Part shown: one piece after another, positions 33,401 to 46,748 of the stretch
Numbering within the stretch: position 1 is the first letter of the stretch
Layout: each line of letters opens with the position of its first letter
Origin: Micropterus salmoides
Lineage: Eukaryota; Chordata; Actinopteri; Centrarchiformes; Centrarchidae
Assembly (NCBI RefSeq): GCF_014851395.1
Contig: NW_024041150.1
Coordinates: forward strand, 4,764,891 to 4,828,890
Direction: 5' to 3'
Length of the DNA: 64,000 nucleotides
Notes under the pieces: generated by a model
Seen by the model: the letters and a program-made list of their open reading frames with translations, nothing else
The model's database searches: none
Told to the model about the DNA's origin: nothing
Program-made: the position numbers and the translations under genes

Positions 33401-36400
33401 CAATCTTTCTCTTGAGGAAAACAAAGTTAAATGTTTGTTTGCGCAGTTGGAAAACTAAGAGATGAAGAGAAATAAAGAATAGGATCTCACCACAGTCTCA
33501 GGCTCGGGCTGTTGTTTCTTGTGGATGGGAGTCTTCCTCTCTCTTCTCCTCTTCTTCAGCTGCAGGATGTTGAACAGGTCGTCCACCGTCTCCAACTTCA
33601 GCCTGCCGCTTTTATCCGTCTGACAGGGCAGCGACAACACAGATAGATTCAGCACACAAACACAACAACAACGACAAAAGAAGAAACTTTATCTGAAAAG
33701 CAGTTTCTATTCTGTTATTTATTCACTAAACAATAGTGATAAATAAATAACGTGCATATTAAATGTTATACTCCCTCATGCCTTCAGGTGGCAGCACTGA
33801 CCAAGAAACAAACTCACGGGCAGTAAATACAGACTCTCAGAGACTAACGGGCGCTGCTGTCCTGGTGTAAGATCATATACTGGATTTAAATAGTGAACAG
33901 TGTGTGAGTCTGTGTGATGCCAACATGCAGGACAAATCGACATAAAAAGTAATTTGTCCCAGCTGCCATTGGCCTTTTAAATAATTCAATGTGATTCTAT
34001 TTTAGTGTTGGTTATTTTTATCACCTTATTTTATTTTAACTGGGGCCTTTTAAACCCTGGTGTATTTTCTTATGTCATATTTATTGTTTGTCTATTTATG
34101 TATTGGTTGCTTGATAGTTGTGCGACTGTCCAACAAATTGCCCCTCGGGGACAATAAAGAGATCCTTGAGTCTCATTTGAAATGCAGCTTTAGTTATTTC
34201 TGCACCTGTATTCACCTCCTGCTGCACCATAGTTCGGTGCACCAAGTTTAATTCATCATTTAAACCTTAACCTTACAGTCTGAGCGCTGTAAACACGTTT
34301 ATACAGAGAAAAGACGGATTATCTTTGTTGAGTTGTATGAGTATACTACTTCTAGTACTATTACTATTGCTACTGCTATTACTGCAACTAATACTATACA
34401 TATCACTACTACCACTAGCACTACTCAAATATACTTCTACTGTTATAAGTACAACTTAATCTCTATCGCTCTACTATTATGATTATGTATACTACTAGTA
34501 CTACTTCCACTTTCACTTACTACTACAACCACTACAGTGTAGAGGCTTCTTATATGAAGCAGAATTTAATTTAATTTTGTGCACTATGTCTGTTTAATAT
34601 TGTAAAATAAATGTCTGTTTTTTCCTTTGACTACTTAGTGTTTGTCTGTTCAATTTTTTTTTTGTACCGTGTGTCCTTAATAAAAACTAGATTATAACCA
34701 AAAGTCCTCTCAAGAACATCACCAGAGAAAGAAACAGGCAGCTTTATTGGTCTTCCTGGAGGGAATGAAGATGAAGTCAGTCTGATGTTTTTCTGTTTTT
34801 CTAATTATATGATCATTTAAGGGCAAAACGTTTTGGTAAAATGTTTCAGTGATTGTTAAGGAACCTTTTGTGGCAGATGTTGTTTCTGTAGAACCAAGCA
34901 GAAGAGCAGAAGATCTTTGTTTGATGGAATATAGTTATGTTCTGGTCTGACAAATGTTGTCTGGCACTGTAAAGAATGTAACTGACTAACTACTAGTGGT
35001 GGAGTGCAACAAAGTACACAAGCATTGCATTTATGCACAACTTTTAAGTGCTCATTCTTTACCTTTAAACCATTACAGCTGTATATATATTTTGTCCAGT
35101 GACATCACATTTATTTCTACACCGTGCAACTACCTTCTGCTGCAACCTGTGCAATGTTCCATATCAATCACATCTTTCTGTTTATGTAGTCTGTACATTT
35201 AACCTATTTTTATATTTCTATTATATTTGTATGTTACTACTTTATCACTATTTTTATTTTTATGTCAGTTTGTACCTCTACTTTACCTCTTTCCTTTCTC
35301 TATTTAAGGAAAATAATGAACTTTTACTCCTCTAGATTTATTTGACAGGTGTTACTGTTTATTTTACAGATTAAGATTTTACATACAAAACTGATCGGTT
35401 TATAAAATGTGATGCGCTGTTAATGATTACATTTAAAAATCAACTAAAACAGTTACAATTTACTGCACCTCAGAAAACTCAAAGTACTTCTTACATGCTA
35501 ATGCATCAATAATATCAGTCCAATAATGTAATAATGTAACTATCTATTCTGCCTGTCCCGTACATACACAGTATACTGACAATCCTGAAGTACAGAACAA
35601 TTACTTGTAATGGAGTGTATTTACTGGTATATTGTGGTATTGCTACTTTTACTTAAAGTAAATGATCTGAATACGTCTTCCACCATTGCAACCTAATATT
35701 CCTGTTACCACCTTTACTTCAGCTGCTAACTGTCACACCTACAAGGCACCTGATATCAAAATGACTTTTACTTAAAACTCAGTTACACAGCAGCTCTGTT
35801 GTTGTTGTTTCTGTGTGTTCTTACATTGAGAGCCGCCACGCTGACTTCCTCCTGTTCGCTGCCACTGTCGCTCTCCTCTGACAGACCTCCGCCCGCCAGC
35901 TCCCTGTGGGACCTGCGGTCATCCTGCTTCTCTTGATTGACAGCCGCCTCATACACGCCCCCTTGGAAGTCGTCCGCCTCTCTGCCATCTGACCTCTTAC
36001 CGGACACCTGAAGGGGAGAAGGGAGGTGTATAAATGATAATAAAACCTATAAAAGTGTAACACTGACTGTGTGTCTTTGGACTCCACACAGAGGTAACAC
36101 CTGATTTCATAAAAAAAGGTCATAAAAGCGACGATGGGAATTACAGCTGGATCTTACGGCTCAATTTCTTTGGCTCTTGGAAAGGAGATGTTTGTGCCAA
36201 AGAATCAGATTTTTGGCAAACATAATATCACTAATAAATCTCTCAAGCTTTAAGTGAGTCTTTATATTTTGAGTAGAGTAGCTCAATAATTAACAGTAAC
36301 TTGAAGAACTAAACATTGAGTAGAGCCTCAAGGTAATGAGAAGATGACTTTGGGAAAAGGTTGAAACCGTTAACAGGTTCCCACTCTAATGTCTTAATCT

Positions 36401-37041
36401 AAGCTCAGCAGGAGAGCGTTTGCTTTGTGCTGGTCCAGCGTTCAGTAGAGCCACTACTAACAGAGGAATGTAAGCACACCAGCTGTAAAACATTAACACA
36501 CACTTCAACTCTTTAATGAGTCACAACATGTTATTGAATCACTCAAACTGCCAATAGTTTCTAAATAAGTCTACCGGACTTTTAAACACTGGAAGAAGAG
36601 AACCTCTCAATGAATGTATATGATCCTTAGCAATCAGTATTTTAATTCCTTCAATGTTTAATTACATTCACATTAAGTTAAGACAAATCACAAATGTCAC
36701 GGGAACTAATTTACATGTAAATGCAAAATCTAAATTCACCACAGTCGAGGTATTTCAGGCATCATCAGTTTCCAGCAGAGCGTCACCAACGTGCTTTATA
36801 TTCTTATTTTAATAAGTTCACTTAAGGTTCTCAAAAAAGATCTCTTGCTTTGACACATTTTGAGAATCATTTTGAAACCAGGGAAAAATAACATTTGATT
36901 TACATAAATAGTTGAGTAATAGAAGTCCTACAGCTCCTTTTTGGTACTCTTTCTGCCCCTTCGTCTCTCTCATAACTGCCATCATTTACATTCACACACA
37001 TCAGCACATCTTACCAGTTCCTCAACACTGTGCAGTCCCAT
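29913..37041 (-). CDS. ankrd1: Ankyrin repeat domain protein 1 (CARP), nine coding exons
   Basis: Exons from 5' to 3' on the minus strand are 37041-37015, 36007-35825, 33619-33491, 33010-32903, 32605-32507, 32355-32257, 31932-31834, 31357-31259 and 30005-29913. All introns are phase 0 with GT-AG ends. The product is 311 aa (human ANKRD1 is 319 aa). The start MGLHSVEEL matches the family start, and FQGGVYEAAVNQEKQ matches the N-terminal motif. A basic cluster (KKRRRERK, 92-99) suits nuclear import. Five ankyrin repeats follow; four of them sit one per 99-nt exon (ALHKAAFKGH, AVHWACRGGN, PLHVAVRTGH, PMHDAVRINR), and the protein ends with GKTPMETLYSWQNGAK. The family binds titin N2A at the sarcomere and acts as a stress-induced transcription cofactor in heart and muscle. 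Whether this is teleost ankrd1a or ankrd1b cannot be told here. ANKRD2 fits less well. Confidence 0.95.
30360..30425 (-). repeat. tRNA-like SINE fragment in the last ankrd1 intron
   Basis: The minus strand reads a TGATGGCTCAGGAGT A-box-like motif and, about 35 nt later, CCGGTTTGCGTCTGG, a weak B box. This is followed at 30449-30478 by a (TA)n repeat. Low certainty. Confidence 0.35.
34095..34175 (+). mobile_element. LINE 3' tail in ankrd1 intron 2
   Basis: CAACAAATTGCCCCTCGGGGACAATAAAGAGAT is a standard 3' end of fish non-LTR elements. The sequence upstream to 34010 may belong to it. Confidence 0.6.
34330..34535. repeat. Degenerate (TAC)n-type repeat in ankrd1 intron 2
   Basis: About 200 bp is built mostly from ACTACT, TACTAC and CTATTACT units with many substitutions, an old simple repeat. 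The remaining intron (34536-35820) is AT-rich and holds nothing recognised. Confidence 0.7.
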
Positions 37042-37145
37042 TCTTCTCCTTGGTATGAATTAGTTTAACAGCACTGTGGGTCACTGGAGGTAGCGTTAAG
37101 TCCACTGGTCCTCTGTCTCCCCGTGTGTCTGTCTCTTCTGCCTGC

Positions 37146-37171
37146 AGCTGCAGCCTTTGACTCTTTTATAG
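37146..37171 (-). promoter_or_regulatory. ankrd1: ankrd1 core promoter: TATA box and E-box
   Basis: On the minus strand TATAAAAG lies at 37170-37163, about 120 nt before the ATG, which suggests transcription starts near 37140. A CAGCTG E-box (37151-37146), the type bound by myogenic bHLH factors, lies between the TATA box and the ATG. A near-consensus MEF2 site (CTATAAATAC, 37448-37457) lies about 280 bp further upstream. Factor use is inferred. Confidence 0.65.
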
Positions 37172-40149
37172 TCTTGTCAAACCCCTGTAGAAAAAAAAAT
37201 CGAGGTCCTGTCACTCAACTGAGATCACATTACTGTCCTCATCTGCTCATTTGGCATGCTCAGTGGCACCAGCATCACCCCCATCTCCATACCCAGACCC
37301 TCCCACCGTCAGTTCGGCCCCGTTTGGCCTGCTGCTGCCTCCTCTATGTCACCGTGCAAAGATGGACGTGAGGCAAGAGGTGCCACTCTGCCTCACGCTC
37401 TGACCATGGCTACTTAAACCGTGTTAGAGAAGCTTGAGGGTCACTCTCTATAAATACATTATTTATTATTCTTACATGTGTGGGCTGTGAGACAATGAGA
37501 ATTTAATGGGATGATGACAACATGGCTTTTAGTTTTATAGTTTAGGTAATCATTAGTACATATTTTTATAACTTACCATCTTCAATACACAGTCTTTGAA
37601 CAACACAAGTCTTATTTACTTATTTGGAAAGGTAAACATTTTTAAAAGTTCAACTTTAACCAACAGTACAACACTTAGTAGTGATGCACACAGGCAAATG
37701 TACAATATCACTGGACATTTTGGATATTTCCAGCACTTTGAGTGTTCTGTTTTTGCAAATGTTTTCTCAAAGATATGCCCATCAGCTCCTTTGTTCTCTG
37801 ACACTTCTCTGATGGATGTTTGTGTCCCTATTGGTTCCTAATGTTTCCTATGACCCCCCCCGGTGTTTCAGTTTGTGTGTGTGTGTGCGTGTGTGACTGG
37901 GCGTGGCGCTGCACTCTCCAGTCTGGACCAATCACCAACCACCTGTGGCTTCTCCACTCATCGCACAATCAACCCCCAACTCTGCTGACTGTCCATTCAC
38001 TGCTGGTAATACACCCGTTAAAATCTCATACTAAGATACGTTTTTGTGATTTTTGAGACATCCTGTCTTTTCTTGTTTCTCAGGTTTTTTTGGTCTTTTT
38101 GAAGTAGGAGAACTCTTTTTAGTCTGCCTGACTTGGTTTTTACCCCGTGTTAGATTACATCTTGCAAAATCATTGTATGTATAAATCATGTATTTATGTC
38201 TCTGTGTCTGCATCCCAGCCACAAACACTTTGAGTTGGTTAAGATGTTGATGTGCTGATGCGTTTGGAGCAAACCACCCTTTGTGGTTAAGTAATTGGGG
38301 TTAAGCCTTTCATATAGTTCATTAACACCTTTGTATCTTAGGCCTGTGTTAATGAAATGACCCATTTCTGTCACTTTTGTCATTAACATCCAGAGATCTT
38401 GACTAAAGCATGGAAGTAAGCTCCTTTTGTAGGGGAACTATCTTCCATGTTTTAGTGTACCTGTCATGAAATGATCACAGCAGGTGTTGAAATCATGTGT
38501 TTCTGTAATCCCAGCTCATGTGAATCAGCTGTCCTTTAAAGTCTGCTATTTTACATTTTGGACTCCTTAATTTTACAGTGATGCTGATACAATGATCCAA
38601 ACATTTATAAAATTTAGCAGCGGGGGGAAAGTTCCATTTCTGTTGTCAATCAATTGCAGTAGGAAAGCTCACGCATTGTTGTTAGCCAACCAGCCGTTCT
38701 TTACAGAGTGATTCATCGTCTCAAACATAGGCAATCTTTGGCAGCATCCCATCACGCTGAGCAGTGATGTCACTGCACTGTGAGGAGACAGGGCTATGTT
38801 AGTTGAGAAATAAATAGTCACACTTCCAAACATCCTCCACCCAGTCACAGATCAAGGTCAAAGGTCAGCATGATGCCCGACTGTTTGACTGACAGCTGGC
38901 AGCAGGTAACGTCAAGTCAGGTGCTTTTTGTCCTGCTGTTAAATGTGGTCAAACTGCATATATCCCATCTCAGAGCGATGTACAGTACAGACTGTGACAG
39001 TGTAAATAGCACGCATTTCTTTCAGATCGCTTCATGGGACGTACGCAGCTCGATTTCACACTTTGAAGAGTTCAACTCCTCTCAGTGCTTCACTCAGCGC
39101 TGACACAGTCAATTGACACTTTACCTTTAATCAGTGCTTGCATTTTCTTACAGCACTATCATTTTTACTACCATTTCCACTCATTTCAGTAGCCGGATTT
39201 CAAGTGCCACTACACGTCTTTCACTCTTTCAGCCGTTGTGTGCACATTTTCAGCAGCGAGCATGTGTGTGTATGATTTGTCTTTGAAAAATGCTGTTTTT
39301 TTTAGTAGTTGTTTGTTTACCATATTGTCTTTCACTGACCTTTCCTTTTGTTGTTTTTGTTTTATCTGGTTATTTATCCCTCATCTGAATGCACACACCC
39401 TCTGTGGAAGGAGGAAGTGATTTGACATACAGTTTTTTTAATCTTAGCCAGAAAAGGGTTCTGAGCCAGATTTGGACTTACATTGATCTAAAACAACAGA
39501 AGAACAAACAAGACAAGATAAAATGACAAGAAGAGAAAAATGCACACATTACATTTATCAGTAAGGAAATGATTAGGAAGATCCAAAAACTTTTACTCTT
39601 TTATCGACCTTTCGCATCCAAGCTGAGCCGTCGCTCAGCTTTTACAGCCGTGTTGTTCACTTCTGACCCTTCAGTTCCTCTGAAAGTGAATTTATAGCTG
39701 TGAGCTATTTTTGAAACTGACCTTGTGACTGAAATAGACGGTAAAAGGGGAACTGTTTTGATCGGGACCTTCAGAGTTGGCACACACTGTTTTTACATCT
39801 AGCTGTAAATGTCTTTGCCAGAATAGAATGAAGTTCAGTGTCTTGCTCAAGTGCACTACAGCAAGATGTGTTTTTAAAAATATATTGATGATAAAATTAC
39901 ATAAATACAACACGTGGGTGGCTGCATCTGGCTGTTGTATATTTATTGATAATCAGTGGTATGCACAGTCTGCAAAATCTGTCTATACAAATAGGATATA
40001 TTGTTGTTTTAGACACCAGAGCTCAGTGGCATGATGCTCTAGTTGCATTTACATTTAATGCAGTTGTAGCCCACTGGAATTTAAGATATTTCTCTTCAAA
40101 TGAAGCATATGTTCTGCACATCTTTACTAGTGTTTATTTCCAGTGCATT
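37172..40149. other. Region upstream of ankrd1, no gene seen
   Basis: It holds a (TG)n repeat (37871-37893) and AT-rich sequence. No exon-like frame with flanking splice sites could be supported. Muscle enhancers of ankrd1 would be expected here, but apart from a MEF2-like site none is evident by eye. Confidence 0.5.
37871..37893. repeat. (TG)n microsatellite upstream of ankrd1
   Basis: TG run with one C, about 700 bp before the TATA box. Confidence 0.85.
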
Positions 40150-40206
40150 TGAGTGCCTTTGAGTACCATTAAAGTGCTATACAAGTAAAATGTGGAATTA
40201 TTATTA
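40150..40206 (+). mobile_element. LINE or SINE 3' tail
   Basis: TTAAAGTGCTATACAAGTAAAATG followed by ATTATTATTATTA is a typical retroposon tail. A CAG- and A-rich block at 40280-40590 may be a further dispersed repeat. Confidence 0.5.
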
Positions 40207-40594
40207 TTAAAACAGAATCTTTAGATTAATAAAACTTTTATTTCAGTTTCTCAGTGTTCAATGTCCAGGAGACACGTGACGTTTAGTCAGGGTTTGCCAG
40301 GTTTAAACAGATTGAACTGTGGCAGGAGTCACTTATCTGAATATTTATACAGCAACAACTAAACGAGCAGCAAACTTACAAAATAAGACAGAGTCTCAGA
40401 AATCCAAAAACCAGATCCAGTAAGGCAGAACCAAAAAAAGTCCACATGTAAAAGAAAATCCAACCATCCAGTCCAGGCAGAAGCAAAAACATGTACAGTA
40501 CATGATGCACACGTGACAAACACCTGACAGACGCTTTCAAAATAAAACAGGAAAACAGTCTGAATAGATAGACCAGGACTGTGACAGTTGTGCT

Positions 40595-43500
40595 GTCTTA
40601 GAACTTGTCTCTGGCTATGTTATCTTGTAAAGTTTACTTTAAGCAGCGCTTAACTAAACAGAATAAGGACAATACAGTAGATAGAAATGATTTTTGAAGT
40701 TGTCTGCTGAGCTTCTCAACTCCAAGAATACTGGAGCACATTTTCGATTCACCATCAGTTTTTAGTAGTCTAAGTCCCCAGAGTTGATTTCTTACCTCAA
40801 AAATTCTTAGAAGTGATGAAATTGTAAACGACAATTGTACAAAAAAACTAGGGTGTGGTGCTTGAACCCTGTGCAAACACAATGAATTCTGGGATGGTTG
40901 TGTGCAGTAAAAATCCTGCCACATACTCAGAAACTCTTGCTAATCTAGTACAAATCTGGCATATTTTCTGTACACAAAATCCTAGTATGCAGTTGGAACG
41001 CTCACATACTCAATTTGGCGTCATACTTGGTGTGAATAGTACGTTAGAATGTGATCTGGAAGACAGCCAGACATTCATGTGTGGACTTGACGTGATCCAG
41101 TTTCATGTGATCTAAACACAACATCCCTCTATGTTTTCTGGTCTGCCAGCAGCAGCGCCGACCATGAATTACAAACAGACATGAAAAGCAACAACTTTTT
41201 ATTCAGTTATTTTTGTGCTGTGATGAAGTGTGTGACTGCTTTGCTGACAGCTCCACAGCCTGATCAGGAACATCATGTTGTTGCAATGACCACTTGGCCC
41301 GAGAGTAAGTGAAAAAGGTGCAGTCCAACAAAATAAAAATGAAGTCGCTTGTGTCTATTGTGCCTATTTCCTCTCAAACACACACCTCTTATGCAGTGTG
41401 AAGATTACACTGTATCTTTATGTGTGTGTGTGTGCTGAGTTCCTGTGTCCGCAGCATGCCGGTAGTCTAATACTGGTGTGGTGTTAAACCCAGAGGGATG
41501 CATCATAGGATTCTGTAATTATAAATAGGCCACGTGCAGAAATCCTTCTCTGGAAATATATCTAGTTTACTCTATTATTAGCTGCGTAAATCCTCCTCTC
41601 ACCCAGTATCCTCATTCGGAGAGGGGGGGGGGGGGGCACTGCATCTGTGAGATCTATTGCAGTGCCTCAGCACTGTTTACGAGTGTGTCATCGTATGAAG
41701 ATAATCCTTCACTCAGAGAGACAAACCGTCCGGTCGTAATTCAGAACGCTGTTTGCTTTCTGACAAGCGCCTGCGGGCTCTGCAGCCCCCCAACCGTCCT
41801 CTATCCATCTGTCTGAAAGAGCTGTAACTCTGACAATTTAAAGGTAATTTGTCATGCTGCTGGCCAGATTTTTCAGAACAGACACGAAGGCGAATGACTG
41901 CAGCGATGTGATGAGATAAAATGTGACACGCAACTTAAGTTGGGAGGAAGATGTTTATGTTAACTGCTTTGGATACAGGCCTGTAGGATGTGTGTTGGGC
42001 AGCACTTTAAATTCATATTGGACGATTTCACCCCCTCACAATTTATGTCCAATACCATGCCATTTATCTAGCGAGGTGGAAAGTAAATGTGTGGACTGGC
42101 AATAAAACTACAAGGTTCAAGACATATGAAAAACCTCCTTCAAAATCACAATGACGTTTGGAATATCGGAAATTGCTTAACATTCAGAAAAACAATCTGT
42201 CAACAATCATTATTTAGGTCTGTTCTTTGGCATTTGACGCCCACCGAGGATGAGTCTTTTCAACCACCTTGATCGATCGGAAATATTCAGGTCTGAAGAT
42301 CATGAAAACCACAACTAAGGCAGTAATGAAGCTTGCTGTCAGTAACTTCTTATAACGGGAATACTTCACTTTCAGTATTTTACATGTTGTTCTAATAAAT
42401 AAAACTCACAACCCTGTAAGAGCTGCATTAGTCTTGGAGCGACGGTTCAGGACCTGTTGGTTCAGGTGTTTCCATCAAGAAATAACTCATGGAAATAAAG
42501 TTTGTTGCTAAGCAGCACTGGCCAAAATTTGTTTTACTGGAAAATAGCTTATTTGTTGCCAAGCAACATTATCTTATTGGCTGTGCTCAGGGAAATACAG
42601 AGGTCTTCAGTGCGAGGTATAAAACAGCACAACTGTTTCAAATTATTACTCATGCTTATTAACGTGGTCTTCAGTGGGCAGCTTGTTCCACAGAAGAGCG
42701 TCAGAGAGAAACTCGTGAGTTGAAAAAGAGAGAGAGAGATGTTCACGTTGACGCTCACCTTTATATGTGTTTTAGTGCAGTGAAGACCAAGAGAATGAAA
42801 AGAAGCAAAGGAAGAGGAGTCATAATACATGAGTGGGTGAACCCTGCTTTACTTTCCTTCACTGTTTTGTTTCACTCTCACCGCTCTCACAGCGTTGTTT
42901 TCAGCAGCAGCAGGCAGCTGTTTTCAGAGGAAAAACTTCCTAAAACCCACAGCACACCACCTGTTCAGCATCAGACACATTTTAGGCCTTGTTGAGACGG
43001 CCAGACCAAATCAGTTTATTCTAGTCTGGACACACATCTAATCCAGGCCACATTTGGAGGTGGTTTGAAATGAAGATGTGTCTCACTGAGTGAAACCAAA
43101 TTGTTAAAGTTGTCATCTGAAGTAGTCAGTAATATTTTCCTTCTTCTCGCAGTTTTTCCCTTCCTTGCTGATGTCGGCAGGTTGAGTTCTGTGATTGAAG
43201 CAAATACATTAAAATATGAATTTAAGTTTTACAGTAAATAAAGACATATGACATTAAATGTATGTCTCCTTGCATTCCAATTAAATAACTTGAAAATAAG
43301 TTATATAAAGAAGCAATTTGGTCTCAACTATATAATTATAGGCTGTGTTTCTGACTCTGGCATTCTCAGCTCCACTGTTGCAGTAAATGCTTGTGCAGAC
43401 AGACAGACTCCTTCCTTTATAGTTAATGTCCATTTATTTGCGGCGCGACTTCATATCTTAAAAGTCAAGTCATATTATCAATTCGACATGCTTTAATGAA

Positions 43501-44985
43501 GTTATTAATGTGGAATATTTCCCACAATACAATACCTGTTGGTATTTTTATCTGCTGATTAACTACATGTGAAACACCAAATCTGAAGGAGACTTCCTGC
43601 CTGGGGATATTTGTCCTTCATTCACTAAGTTAGACTGAGAAACTTTGCTAACCTACATTAACCTAAAGTTGTGTTTCATTCAAGCCACATGCAACACTTT
43701 CCACAGAGAGCCAGGCAAACTAAATAAAGATAATCTCGACCTTGGGTTGCCTAACAGATGGACAGCAATGCATCCTTATCAAGACAGCTGCGTCAGTCAG
43801 TCGACATGACCTGTGGAAATCTGTGGCACGGTACCCCTAAAGTTCCTGAGTTGTTGAATTCATCTGGGGCGACGGAGGAGGTGGGTATGACGCCTCCTTT
43901 TGTGAAGGAATTTCAGGGGCACCGCGACTTGACAACACGATTGTTTGAGGGCGAGATGAAGGATCTCCATTTCTCATGCCTCACCAGCGTCATCATTAAA
44001 ACAGAAACCCATGTCGACGGGTTGCTGATGTCTGGACACAAATCCAATCTGATCACTTGCAAATAACAATGCAGAAAGTCTGTCTTAAAGATTAGATCTG
44101 ACTGCAGTCTAAACAAAGCTGAGACTTGCTGGTGAACAAAGAGGAGGGGGTAAAGATCTCACCGGGTGACCAGAAACACCGCTCCAAATTAATGCTAAAT
44201 GTTAAATCAAAATTTGTTAATATTTTTTTGTGTGATAGAAAGAAAAAAGCGTCTTTGACATTATTAAAAAAAACTCCTTGCAGCTTCAAGCCTCTGGGTC
44301 GGGTGCTGGTTCTGGTTGGTGCTTACAAGCTAAGGACAGACAGCGTTGTGTTAGTGGTGGTGAAAAATATGAACAACCCATGTCTGGTCAGTCTGTTTTA
44401 TTGTGTGCTACAAAAATGTCCATCTGTAGTAGTAAAAAATAAATTAAAAAGTTGGACTTGTCTCAATTAGAAGAAGTAGAAATTTAGTAGAAATCCACTT
44501 TCTAAAACAGACAATCCAACATTTACGTCCACTTTCCTCATTGATTAGACAGTTGGTGACGGGGTTTCAGTTTCTCTGTCAAGCTCACTTTCTTTATTCT
44601 TTACACAACTGAGTGCAACATCATGAAGGTCTTTGCAGAAAGACTGTGTGTGAAACATTGTTCCCATTTCAACAATTCATTGGGTCTCACTCCTTGACGG
44701 CAGGCTCATGGCATGGTTAGGTTCTTAACTGCTAACAAACATAATTTAAAAAGAATTAAAACATGAAGACAGCTTCCATTTTTCTTCTTTTATGCACTCA
44801 GAGGTACCCTGATGTAGAAAATAACAGATCCGGTGGAATAAACATCTTCGGCTTCATTACTCCATGTTTTTCTTCTCTATATATATCGTCATGTTATAAC
44901 CATCTTACCATATGTCACAATCTATTCATAAGGTTTTTTTTACTGTGATTTCATTATATTGGTCATCTATTGCCTGTCAGTCCTG
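40595..44985. other. Intergenic, no gene seen
   Basis: Only short frames without known domains occur. It holds a poly-G run (41621-41636) and a GA-rich repeat (42725-42740). Confidence 0.45.
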
Positions 44986-44989
44986 GGAG

Positions 44990-45178
44990 AGGTATCGCTC
45001 CTGTTCTCTTCCTGAGGCTTGTTCTACTTTTCCCCCCCATTAAAAGGCTTTTTCCAGGGAGTTTTTCCTTATCGAGGGTCTAAGGACAGGACACAGGGTG
45101 TCGTAAGTTGAAAAGATTGTAAAGCCCTGAGACAAATTTGTGATTTGGGATATTGGGATATATAAGTAAAATTGACCC
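44990..45178 (+). mobile_element. L2-type LINE 3' end
   Basis: The order CTATTGCCTGTCAGTCCTGG, TCCTGAGGCTTGTTC, GGGAGTTTTTCCTTATCGAG, GGGTCTAAGGACAGG, then TTGTAAAGCCCTGAGACAAA and TATATAAGTAAAATTGA is the usual 3' UTR of a fish L2-type LINE. No coding part precedes it. Confidence 0.75.
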
Positions 45179-45594
45179 GACTTCATTGAAAACATCTGCA
45201 GCCATTTGTGTTAAACGTTTCAATTTAAAGCTTTAAACTAATCACAGCAGATTTACTTCAAGGACCAATACGATGAAAAAGTACATCTCTGTATTGTTTC
45301 CTTCATCCTGCAGAATTACTGTTTTGCTTTTTGATTCTACAGTATATGACTTGGATGTTGTGATGCAACAAGCTCCCTCTGACTTGCGACCCACATAAAA
45401 ACACACCAACACATGTATAACCTCTTCCTGTGTGAGCACTAATAGAGATTAAGAGTGAAGCATCGTGACGTGTATTAGTAGACCCAGAGAGCTTAATGGC
45501 AGTAATGGGGGTATTTAAGACAGTGGTGCTGTGTTGAGGTTATGCACAGGTATCATATGTTCACTATCCCACACATATACATTATGCAAGCACA

Positions 45595-45910
45595 AGACAA
45601 GCACATTTGTAAAGCACACAACAAGGCAGTTCAAAGTGCTTTACATAAAACATAAAAGCAACATGGGGCAATTGAAAATAGACATTTAAATACAATTTAA
45701 AAAGGGTTAAATAGAAAATAAAAATAAAAGTCTTCAGCCTTGAGTTAAAAGAACAGAGGGTTTCAGCAGACCTGCAGTTTTCTTGGAGTTTGTTCCAGAT
45801 TTACGGAGCATAAAAACTGAACGTTGCTTCTCCAGGTTTAGTTCTGACTGTGGGGTCAGAAAGCAGACCTGATCCCAGACGACCTGAGAGGTCTGGACAG
45901 TTCATAACTT
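45595..45910. repeat. Dispersed repeat with LINE-like tail, copy 3
   Basis: It begins with a reversed tail (ACATTTGTAAAGCACACAAC, CAAAGTGCTTTACATAAAAC), then GAACAGAGGGTTTCAGCAGA, AGTTTGTTCCAGATTTACGG and AGACGACCTGAGAGGTCTGG. The family is frequent in fish and the copy is fairly well kept. It is related in layout to 13410 and 18300. Confidence 0.6.
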
Positions 45911-46086
45911 AGCAACCACACACATGCATTCATTAGCATATATGGACATCCATAAAAGTTGCTTATCAGAGAGATTTCACTGGTCAAGGTCACGAGGTAA
46001 CTGTGTGTGTGATGGTGTACATGTGATCATCCTCATAAAAGTGGGGCCAAAGGTCATGTGCAGTGAACCAGCACCTGCCGTAACCA

Positions 46087-46119
46087 GACACACACACGCA
46101 CACACACACACACACACTG
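46087..46119. repeat. (CA)n microsatellite
   Basis: CA repeat with a CG interruption. The rest of 45911-46748 shows no gene. Confidence 0.9.
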
Positions 46120-46748
46120 CTACGCCCTATCCAAGTTATTTCCGTCTGACACCTCTGATGATAAACAATCCATAATCCTCCTCTAATCTCCTTCACGCCT
46201 CAAACAACACAGAGCAGTTTAACAAAGGGAAGTCCAACTTTAGACAGAAGCACAGGACATTTCATCAACTGCTGCTCACAACTCAAAGAAAGAATCACAT
46301 AAGGAGATGAAATCTAAATCTGAGTCCCTGTGTAGTGTACATAATTTATACTTTCAAGCATTTTTCCTGTGAATTACGCACACATGCAGTAGTGATTTAT
46401 GTTTAAAGTTTTCATACATGTGTATTATAGCCTATTTGCATATATAATACATATGTCTTATAGCAATAATGCTGTTGTAGGAGGTATGTTCATCTGGATA
46501 TTAATTAGACATCCTGCTGGCCAGTGGATGTCATTACAAGATACTTTATAGGTGAGGCAACAATTCCACAAATACCCCAAAATATTGAATTTTCTTGTAC
46601 AGTTTGAAATGATTTAGAGCTTAATATTTTGTTCATTAAGTCCTTCAGCTTACTAAAACATGTTTGTCCTTTGCCGCAAGGTAATAAAAACATTTTTTAA
46701 ATAATATTATCATCTCATTTTAAATCATTTTGCAAAATAACAAACTTT

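Noticed and set aside
29913..37041. Assignment to ankrd2 or ankrd23
   Set aside because: The N-terminal YEAAV-EKQ motif, the repeat sequences and the C-terminal WQNGAK fit ANKRD1 better.
43758..44066. 102-aa plus-strand frame as a gene
   Set aside because: No recognisable domain, splice context or similarity to neighbours; frames of this length are expected by chance.
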